11,442 bases of DNA. Source: Collinsella sp. GTDB lineage: Bacteria; Actinomycetota; Coriobacteriia; Coriobacteriales; Coriobacteriaceae. The stretch is from NCBI GenBank assembly GCA_018382125.1, contig JAGZQO010000044.1, positions 1 through 11,442 of the forward strand, read 5' to 3'. Both the position numbers and the translations under genes were made by a program. A model generated the notes under the pieces. It was not told the DNA's origin. It searched no databases and saw only the letters and a program-made list of their open reading frames with translations. Below are positions 1-5,620 of this stretch, in pieces. How positions within the stretch are numbered: the stretch's first letter is position 1; each line of letters starts with the position of its first letter.

Positions 1-222
1 GTGATTGCCGGCAAGTCGGTTCGCGTGCTCGATGCTGAGCCGGCTGATGTGTCGCTTGGCGAAGGCGCTGTTGCCGTTCAAGCCAAGCGCGTCTACCTTG
101 GTCTTTCCGATGGCCCGGTTGAGTTGCTCGAGGTTAAGCCCGATGGCAAGCGTGCCATGGCCGCTTCTGCTTGGGCTGCTGGGCTGCAAGGCGCCGATCT
201 TATCTGGGGTGTTTTGTCATGA
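1..222 (+). CDS. fmt: Methionyl-tRNA formyltransferase, C-terminal fragment (5' end outside window)
   Basis: Only the last 73 residues are visible; the frame is open to the left edge, so the GTG at position 1 is an internal valine codon and not a start. The enzyme transfers a formyl group from 10-formyl-tetrahydrofolate to Met-tRNA for translation initiation in the cytosol. The fragment matches the Fmt C-terminal tRNA-binding beta-barrel domain: a short strand segment, then a 'dG.vELLEVKPDGKRAMAASAW' stretch, which corresponds to the family pattern of a Gly-Lys-x-Met-x-Ala near the C-terminus. The stop TGA at 220-222 overlaps the ATG of rsmB (219-221). The fmt-rsmB order is the common bacterial arrangement and strongly supports the call. 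The catalytic formyltransferase domain lies outside the window, so its integrity cannot be judged. Confidence 0.85.
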   Translation: MIAGKSVRVLDAEPADVSLGEGAVAVQAKRVYLGLSDGPVELLEVKPDGKRAMAASAWAAGLQGADLIWGVLS

Positions 223-1619
223 GCAAGCTGTCTCCCGCGCGCAAACTTGCGCTCGATGTGCTAATGGAGGCCGATCGCCGCGGCATGTATGCGCGTGACG
301 TGCTGTCCACTCGCGCATCGGCCAAGGCTATTGACCAGCGCGATTCCGCTTTTGCCGCCCGCTTGGCGCTGGGTGTGGCCGCTACGCAGGGTATTTTGGA
401 CGAGCTGCTCGATCAGTTTCTCGATAAGCCTAAAAAGGTTGCGCCGCGTGTTCGCATGGCACTTCGTATCTCAGCCTTCGAGATGCTCTATCTGCATACG
501 CCTGGCCGCGTTGCGGTGAGTCAGGGCGTTGAGCTGGTGCGCAGCGGAGCTAAGTCTGCCGCCGGTTTGGCCAATGCCGTGCTGCATAAGGTCGCGGACA
601 ACGTTGAGGACTTTGCCACGGCGTCCGATGTAGACGAGTCTGAGCGACGCTTGGTTCGTCTGTCGCGCCTGATGGGTCTGCCGCGTTGGCTGTGCGCTCG
701 TATTATGGCGTCGTTTGACACGCCCGAGGGTGCGCTTAACTTTGCCGGCAATCTGGCCCCCGCGCCGCTGGCCCTGCATGAGAACGCCTTTGCGACTAAG
801 CCCGATCCGTATATCTCGCAGCTCGTCGCGCCTGTCTTCCCGGGCTGCCATGCTCCGGTTGATGCCCAGGTTACCGTTGCTTCGGGTGTGTTTGAGCGTG
901 CTGCCGCGGTGGCCTCGGACCTTAACGCTCAGCTCATCGCCACAGCTGCCACGCGCCCTGGAAGCTGCCTTGAGATTGGCGCCGGTCGCGGTACCAAGAC
1001 CTATGTGATGATGTGCCAGGCCAAGCGCGCCGGCTATGAGCGTCTGCATACGGCACTTGATCTTCATGACCGTAAGTGCGACCTAGATCTCGCGCGCCTT
1101 CACAAGGCGGGTATTCAGGGCGTTCGTACGGTTTCGGGCGATGCCTGCGAGCTTGATGAGGTGCTCACATCGTTTGATGCCATGCTTGGCGAGCCGGTTA
1201 AATTCGACACGGTCTTTATCGATGCGCCGTGCTCGGGCACCGGAACCATGCGTCGTCATCCCGAGATTCCGTGGCGTCTGACCGAAAAGGATGTGACGGT
1301 TGAGCTGCCCAAACTGCAGCTGTCGATGCTCAAGGAAGCCGCCGCGCGCGTGGCTGCCGGCGGCGAGCTCATCTATGCGACGTGCTCCGTCTTCGACGAG
1401 GAGAACACGCAGGTGGTGGACGCGTTCCTTGCTTCTCCCGAGGGTGCCGGCTTTAGCGTGGCACCGCTTTCCGAGGCACAGATTCTGCAACTCCCCGAGT
1501 TCGATCAGGCCAAGAAGCTCGTATCCGTACGCCAGAACGATCGAGGCCTCTTCCAAAGCGTGCCGGTAAACGCCGACTCCTACGACGGCCACTTCTGCGC
1601 CAGACTGGTCCACAAGTAA
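219..1619 (+). CDS. rsmB: 16S rRNA (cytosine(967)-C5)-methyltransferase RsmB (Sun/Fmu)
   Basis: The product has 466 residues, a little longer than the usual 430-450. I chose the ATG at 219 because it overlaps the fmt stop in an ATGA junction, begins MSKLSPARKLAL as expected for the N-terminal NusB-like domain, and has a GGGG stretch at about 206-209 as a possible ribosome binding site; the frame is open further upstream but that part is fmt. Residues 1-130 form the NusB-like RNA-binding domain. Residues about 225-466 form the SAM-dependent methyltransferase domain: SAM-binding motif I at 251-261 (LEIGAGRGTKT), motif IV DAPCSGTG at 335-342 with Cys338, and motif VI TCSVFDEEN at 388-396 with Cys389. 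The two cysteines are the pair expected in RNA m5C methyltransferases; by family knowledge the motif VI Cys is the nucleophile and the motif IV Cys assists product release. It methylates C967 (E. coli numbering) of 16S rRNA in the cytosol. Motif I differs from the usual CAAPGGKT form. Confidence 0.92.
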   Translation: MSKLSPARKLALDVLMEADRRGMYARDVLSTRASAKAIDQRDSAFAARLALGVAATQGILDELLDQFLDKPKKVAPRVRMALRISAFEMLYLHTPGRVAVSQGVELVRSGAKSAAGLANAVLHKVADNVEDFATASDVDESERRLVRLSRLMGLPRWLCARIMASFDTPEGALNFAGNLAPAPLALHENAFATKPDPYISQLVAPVFPGCHAPVDAQVTVASGVFERAAAVASDLNAQLIATAATRPGSCLEIGAGRGTKTYVMMCQAKRAGYERLHTALDLHDRKCDLDLARLHKAGIQGVRTVSGDACELDEVLTSFDAMLGEPVKFDTVFIDAPCSGTGTMRRHPEIPWRLTEKDVTVELPKLQLSMLKEAAARVAAGGELIYATCSVFDEENTQVVDAFLASPEGAGFSVAPLSEAQILQLPEFDQAKKLVSVRQNDRGLFQSVPVNADSYDGHFCARLVHK

Positions 1620-1625
1620 CGACTA

Positions 1626-1692
1626 AGTTGCGGTGAAATAGGGAATGAAAAGCCGCTTCTGCCCGCCAAACAGTCCTTATTTCACCGCAACT
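1626..1692. repeat. Long inverted repeat just after rsmB (possible REP/MITE-like element or transcript end)
   Basis: The arms 1626-1640 (agttgcggtgaaata) and 1678-1692 (tatttcaccgcaact) are perfect reverse complements over 15 bp. Pairing continues inward through 1641-1644/1674-1677 with a single G-T pair, giving a 19-bp stem around a 29-nt loop. It begins 7 bases after the rsmB stop. There is no T-run on either side, so it is not a classic intrinsic terminator, although it could stop or protect the rsmB transcript. The long AT-mixed stem with a structured spacer is also what a small palindromic repeat element would look like. No second full copy exists in the window. Confidence 0.7.
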
Positions 1693-1704
1693 CACAAGGA
1701 AACC

Positions 1705-1727
1705 TGGGTAGCTTAATTAACTACCCA
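1705..1727. repeat. Short inverted repeat around a TTAATTAA core
   Basis: The arms tgggtag (1705-1711) and ctaccca (1721-1727) are perfect 7-bp reverse complements. The interior ttaattaa (1713-1720) is itself palindromic, with one unpaired C at 1712. It lies between the long inverted repeat after rsmB and the fmdB terminator. No T-run follows it on either strand. Its role is unknown; it could be a weak hairpin at the transcript ends or a protein-binding site. Confidence 0.45.
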
Positions 1728-1733
1728 TAGAGC

Positions 1734-1771
1734 AAAGAAATAGCCCCGCGATCGGTTTTGGTCGCGGGGCT
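1734..1771 (-). terminator. Intrinsic terminator of the fmdB transcript
   Basis: The arms agccccgcga (1742-1751) and tcgcggggct (1762-1771) pair perfectly over 10 bp and extend by two more pairs (T-G and C-G) to a 6-nt loop, ggtttt. Read on the minus strand, the stem is followed by a U-rich stretch (ATTTCTTT, complement of 1734-1741). It starts 9 bases beyond the fmdB stop codon. On the plus strand the stem is not followed by a T-run, so it should work mainly for the leftward transcript. Confidence 0.85.
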
Positions 1772-1780
1772 GCTTGGTTC

Positions 1781-2017
1781 CTAGTGGCTATGCGGGCAGT
1801 TGGCGCAGCAGCCACTGGTGGCGTTGGTACTGGAGCCGCCGCTTCGTTGATCGGTGTTGTAGAAACCGCTGCCCTCAAATTTAATGCCGCTGGCCGAGAA
1901 CGTCTTGGCCGCCGGGGCACCGCAGCTGGGGCACACGACCTCGGGAGTCTCGGACATGGGATGCTCAACCTCAAACACGTTGCCGCAGCTCGAGCACTTG
2001 TAATCGTAGCGCGCCAT
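1781..2017 (-). CDS. FmdB-family zinc ribbon protein
   Basis: This is a small protein of 78 residues. It starts MARYDYKCSSCG and matches the FmdB-type putative regulatory zinc ribbon family: a first CxxC at Cys8/Cys11, a second CPSC at Cys29/Cys32, and the typical following stretch AKTFSASGIKFEGSGFY (residues 37-53). The four cysteines should bind one zinc ion. A glycine/serine linker follows, then a second Cys/His cluster at the very end (Cys70, Cys71, Cys74, His76, His78), which may bind metal too. FmdB was named after a formamidase-linked gene, but the function of the wider family is not established, so no role is assigned. The ATG at 2015-2017 has a good ribosome binding site (AAGGAAG on the minus strand, about 2022-2028). 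It is the last gene of the leftward group, 88 bases after the amylase/glucanotransferase gene, and is followed by a clear terminator. Nothing links it functionally to glycogen metabolism except position. Confidence 0.88.
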   Translation of the reverse strand: MARYDYKCSSCGNVFEVEHPMSETPEVVCPSCGAPAAKTFSASGIKFEGSGFYNTDQRSGGSSTNATSGCCANCPHSH

Positions 2018-2039
2018 AATACTTCCTTTTCAGCACAAA

Positions 2040-2061
2040 GCGGGCAGATTACTCTGCCCGC
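2040..2061 (-). terminator. Hairpin between the GH13-GH77 gene and fmdB (terminator or leader hairpin)
   Basis: The arms gcgggcaga (2040-2048) and tctgcccgc (2053-2061) are a perfect 9-bp inverted repeat with a 4-nt loop (ttac). On the minus strand it lies 44 bases after the stop of the GH13-GH77 gene and 22 bases before the fmdB start. Only three U residues follow it in the leftward transcript, so termination would be weak. It may end the upstream transcript partially, or sit in the fmdB leader as a stabilising hairpin. Confidence 0.5.
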
Positions 2062-2105
2062 ATAAATTCAAACGTCTGTAACTGTACCCTATATCGGGGG
2101 TTTTA

Positions 2106-5100
2106 TCACGCTTCACCCCAGAATCTATGGTTGTTGCGCAGGAGCTGTGCGGTTTTGTTCTCGGCGGCTGCAATGTCCGCCTCGTCAGCCTGCCAGGTCC
2201 AGTTGCCCGTGGCCACGCCCGGAACGTTCATGCGCGCGTCGTCGCCAAGCCCCAGGACATCCTGCAGTGGCATCATCACCAGGGGAGCGTCGCTTGCCAG
2301 CGCGTCGCTCATCAGCTTGGCCGCCACCTCAACACCGCTCGGTTCATCGCCGCCCGCAAAGGTACGGGTGCACCAACCGGCCAGCGTCGACGTATCGTGC
2401 GTCGAGGTGTACAGAATCTTGCCGGGCGTGGGATGCACACCGCAACGAACGTCGTAGTCGCTAAACTCCAGTACGTCCATGCCGGGGAAACCGCAGGTCG
2501 ATGCCATGGCACGAACACCGGGCGTCAGATAGCCCAAGTCCTCAGCGATAAAGTTGAGCGGACCCAGTTCGTCATAGGCGGTCTGGAACAGGTCCTTGCC
2601 CGGGCCCGCCAGCCAGCGGCCGTCGGCGCATGCCTTGCCCGCGGGAATGCTGTAATAGCTGTGGAATCCCAGGAAGTGATCCAGACGCACGCGGTCGTAG
2701 AGCGAGAACGCGCGGCGCAGGCGATCCATCCACCAACTATAGCCGTTCTGCTTCATGTGGTCCCAGCGGAACGTCGGGTTGCCCCACATCTGGCCCTCGG
2801 GCGCAAAGTTGTCGGGCGGCGCGCCGGAAATCTCAATCGCCTTGCCGTTATCGGACAGCCAGAAGTTCTCGGGTTCGCTCCACGCGTCTGCCGAATCGTC
2901 GGACACGTACATAGGAATATCGCCGATGACCTCGATGCCCTTCTTGTGCGCATAGTTCATGAGCTCACACCAAGCGAGGTCAAAGCGGTACTGCATGTAC
3001 GCCTGAAGCTCGGCCTCGTTGTGGAAGCGCTTGTCGTCGATTAGATGCTCGTTGTAGCGAGCGACATCTGCCGGCCAATTGTGGCGAGACTCGCCCTCAA
3101 AGTACTTTTTGACGGCCATGTAGACGCAGTACTTCTCGAGCCAATCGGCATTGCGATGTTTAAACGCGGTGTACAGCGGATCGGCATCCTCGCCTCCGCG
3201 GGCCTTCCAGGTCTCAAAGTCGGCTGCCAGCTCCTCGTGGCTTTCGGGCAGCAGGTCGATATTGCCTGCAAAGGCCGAAGGACCGGCGTAAGGGGAGCGG
3301 AAGAAGTCCGTGGGGTTGACGGGGAGAACCTGCCAGTAGCGCATGCCCATGGCGGCCAGATGGTCGATAAAACGACGCGTGGGCGCGCCGATCGTACCGG
3401 GCTCGCCGTCGTCGGTCGGCACTGATGTGATATGGCATACAACACCCGCACCGTGATCGAGCGGCTCCTGCAGGCGCTGCTCGGCGTGGTGATAGATGAT
3501 CGACGAACCGAGCGGGTACAGGTCGAGCGTGACCGTGCCGTTGTGGATCTCGCACTCATGACCGCTGATCACGTCACTTGCACATTCGTCGAGCGCCGGA
3601 ATCGTCACACGATGCGAGTTGCGCAGGCTGCGGTTGATGATGACGGTCGCGGACTCGCCGTCTTTACCGGTACGGTTGTAGGCCAGCACCTCGTCATTGA
3701 GCGCAAAGGCCTTGATTTCACCGTCGATCATAAACGGCAGCGCGCGGCGCACAGCAGATGCGTTCTTGACGATTGCGAACGTATCGAAGTCGTGCAGGTC
3801 TTCCTTGGTCGGCAAGGTGCGGCGATTACCCGGATCGGTGAGTCCCTCCAAGCCGTACTCGTCACCGTAATAGATTGAGGGAACGCCCGGGAACGTCATC
3901 TGCATGAGCGTCGCCAGCCAAAAGCGGCTCTTGGCCAGGCCCATGGAGTTCTCGTCCAGGCGCCATTTGCTGCGCTCACTCTCGGGCAGCTGCGACTCGT
4001 CGGGGCCACCGCCGAGCACCGAGATAATGCGCGGGCGGTCGTGGCTCGACAGCAGATTGAGCGCGCAGGATAATCCCTCGCGCGGGTAGTTCTCGCGCAG
4101 GGTCTCGATATCCTCGGCTGCCTGGTAGGCGTTTTTGTAGCCCATCAAAAAGCCGATGACCATGTCGCGGAAGGGGTAATCCATGGCCGAGTCGAGCTCG
4201 GAGCCTTGTAGATAGCGACGCAGATGGCCGTAGCTGATCTTGTTGGAGGCATCTTCCCAGACCTCGCCGAGCAGCAGCGCGTCGGGCTTCTCGGCGAGCA
4301 CGGCCTTTTTGATCTCGGTCAGGAAGTCATCGGAAAGCTCGTCGGCCACATCGAGGCGCCAGCCATGGGCACCGGCGCGCAGCCATTTGCGGATGATACC
4401 GTCCTTGCCCAGAATCCGCTCGCGTACCAGTTCGGAGCTCTCATTGATGGCGGGCATATTGCCCACGCCCCACCAGCAGTCGTACGAGCCGTCCTCGTGG
4501 AAATAAAACGCATCACGCCACGGAGAGTCCTCGCTCTGCCACGCGCCGACACCGGGATAGTTGCCGTAGCGGTTAAAGTAGATCGAATCGTCGCCCGTGT
4601 GGTTGAACACACCGTCCAGAATGATGGAAATGCCCAGCTTCTCGGCCGCCTCGCACAGCTCAGTAAAGTCCTGCTCGGTGCCCAGAATCGGATCGATCTT
4701 GGTGTAATCGGCGGTGTCGTAGCGGTGGTTGCTCGCGGCTTCAAAAATGGGGTTGAGGTAGATGGCTGTAAAGCCCAGTTCGGCGATGCGAGGCAGGTCA
4801 TTCTGGATACCCTTGAGCGAGCCGCCGTAAAAATCCCAGGTCTTGATGGAGCCGTCTTCGGCACGCTCGTACTCGGGCGGTTCGTTCCAGTCCTCGACCA
4901 TGCGGCGCTGGATTCCGTTGCGCGGTTTTTCAACTTCGGCCAGCGTTCGCTCGCGCCAGTTTTCGTCGCGGGCATAGCGGTCGGGGAAGATCTGGTAGAC
5001 CATGCCCCGCTCGTACCAGGTGGGACGGTTCTCGCGATGCTTGTAGACGGTAATCTGGAACGACGGGACCTCGGCGTAATCGTAGGTCACACCCTCGCCA

Positions 5101-5402
5101 CCGGTGCGACCCTGCGGTGCACCCAAGCGGACCTCGGGCTGGCCCTCGATGTTGCAGATAAAGCTGTACCAAATAAGACAGGGCTCGGTGCACTCAAGCT
5201 CTACGGTAAATATGCCGTCGCCCTCGTGCGTCATGGGATACAGAGACTCACCGATTTCATCGACCCAGGTACGCAGGGTAAGCGTTGCCTGGTTGGGGTC
5301 GGCATCCTCCAAAATCACCGATAGCGAAACGGAAGTTCCAGTGGTCACAGCGCCAAACGGAGTACGAAACTGCGGCAGACGGCTGTTGTGAATCAATCTC
5401 AT
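2106..5402 (-). CDS. Bifunctional GH13 neopullulanase-like amylase / GH77 4-alpha-glucanotransferase (MalQ) fusion
   Basis: The protein has 1098 residues in one unbroken frame. Residues 1-120 form a beta-sandwich-like N-terminal domain. Residues about 130-640 are a GH13 amylase: region I DGVFNH (263-268), region V MPAIN (316-320), region II GWRLDVADE (347-355, predicted nucleophile Asp351), region III GEVWE (acid/base Glu380) and region IV SSHD (Asp455). The MPxxN region V and the SHD form of region IV point to the neopullulanase/cyclomaltodextrinase branch. Residues about 650-1098 are a GH77 4-alpha-glucanotransferase: SPYAGPSAFAGN (703-714), GDIPMYVSDDSADAW (827-841), RLDHF with nucleophile Asp908, AEDLG with acid/base Glu954 and THDTST with Asp1003. 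All catalytic residues are present in both halves. There is no signal peptide, so it acts in the cytosol. It probably hydrolyses maltodextrin or glycogen branches and disproportionates the short chains, complementing GlgP. The ATG at 5400-5402 has only a weak GGA as ribosome binding site, but the N-terminal sequence fits. A hairpin separates it from glgA and a promoter candidate precedes it, so it may be its own unit. Confidence 0.93.
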   Translation of the reverse strand: MRLIHNSRLPQFRTPFGAVTTGTSVSLSVILEDADPNQATLTLRTWVDEIGESLYPMTHEGDGIFTVELECTEPCLIWYSFICNIEGQPEVRLGAPQGRTGGEGVTYDYAEVPSFQITVYKHRENRPTWYERGMVYQIFPDRYARDENWRERTLAEVEKPRNGIQRRMVEDWNEPPEYERAEDGSIKTWDFYGGSLKGIQNDLPRIAELGFTAIYLNPIFEAASNHRYDTADYTKIDPILGTEQDFTELCEAAEKLGISIILDGVFNHTGDDSIYFNRYGNYPGVGAWQSEDSPWRDAFYFHEDGSYDCWWGVGNMPAINESSELVRERILGKDGIIRKWLRAGAHGWRLDVADELSDDFLTEIKKAVLAEKPDALLLGEVWEDASNKISYGHLRRYLQGSELDSAMDYPFRDMVIGFLMGYKNAYQAAEDIETLRENYPREGLSCALNLLSSHDRPRIISVLGGGPDESQLPESERSKWRLDENSMGLAKSRFWLATLMQMTFPGVPSIYYGDEYGLEGLTDPGNRRTLPTKEDLHDFDTFAIVKNASAVRRALPFMIDGEIKAFALNDEVLAYNRTGKDGESATVIINRSLRNSHRVTIPALDECASDVISGHECEIHNGTVTLDLYPLGSSIIYHHAEQRLQEPLDHGAGVVCHITSVPTDDGEPGTIGAPTRRFIDHLAAMGMRYWQVLPVNPTDFFRSPYAGPSAFAGNIDLLPESHEELAADFETWKARGGEDADPLYTAFKHRNADWLEKYCVYMAVKKYFEGESRHNWPADVARYNEHLIDDKRFHNEAELQAYMQYRFDLAWCELMNYAHKKGIEVIGDIPMYVSDDSADAWSEPENFWLSDNGKAIEISGAPPDNFAPEGQMWGNPTFRWDHMKQNGYSWWMDRLRRAFSLYDRVRLDHFLGFHSYYSIPAGKACADGRWLAGPGKDLFQTAYDELGPLNFIAEDLGYLTPGVRAMASTCGFPGMDVLEFSDYDVRCGVHPTPGKILYTSTHDTSTLAGWCTRTFAGGDEPSGVEVAAKLMSDALASDAPLVMMPLQDVLGLGDDARMNVPGVATGNWTWQADEADIAAAENKTAQLLRNNHRFWGEA

Positions 5403-5463
5403 AATACGGTCCAGTTCAATAGAATCACGGCCTGCGGGCCATGGGCTTTACGCACAGGATGTA

Positions 5464-5493
5464 AGTATATCTGTTGTACACAGGCTGTATAAA
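5464..5493 (-). promoter_or_regulatory. Candidate promoter with operator-like palindrome upstream of the GH13-GH77 gene
   Basis: On the minus strand a -35-like TTTATA (5488-5493) is separated by 18 bases from a good -10-like TATACT (5464-5469). This would give a leader of roughly 50-55 bases before the ATG. A palindrome TACAcaggcTGTA (5477-5489) with imperfect GTTG/CAAC flanks lies in the spacer, a place where a repressor could block transcription. The region lies beyond the hairpin that follows glgA, which fits an independent promoter. The -35 match is moderate, and no regulator is identified. Confidence 0.4.
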
Positions 5494-5557
5494 CAACATC
5501 CGTTTACCATCGGCGAACGGTTGTCCTAGAAAATCGTTTTACCAACTACCTACAGAG

Positions 5558-5584
5558 AAGGGGCGCCCGGTTGGAGCGCCCCTT
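5558..5584 (-). terminator. Terminator-like hairpin after glgA
   Basis: The arms aaggggcgc (5558-5566) and gcgcccctt (5576-5584) pair perfectly over 9 bp with a 9-nt loop. The hairpin lies 36 bases beyond the glgA stop. In the leftward transcript it is followed by CUCUGU after the UU of the stem, which is pyrimidine-rich but not a full U-tract. It probably ends most of the glgP-C-D-A transcript. The rest of the 5403-5620 gap holds only the promoter candidate for the next gene. Confidence 0.6.
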
Positions 5585-5620
5585 GCATAGGGTTTGATTA
5601 GGTTTTGGATCGTCTGTGGG

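Noticed and set aside
1..3. GTG at the left edge as a start codon
   Set aside because: The translation begins in the middle of the Fmt C-terminal domain, so the gene simply runs in from outside the window.
2127..3044. A 305-codon open frame on the plus strand opposite the GH77 domain
   Set aside because: This is another antisense shadow, opposite intact GH77 motifs; there is no family signal.
4224..5324. A 366-codon open frame on the plus strand opposite the GH13 domain
   Set aside because: The minus strand carries all GH13 catalytic regions in an uninterrupted frame; the antisense frame has no recognisable motif and no ribosome binding site.
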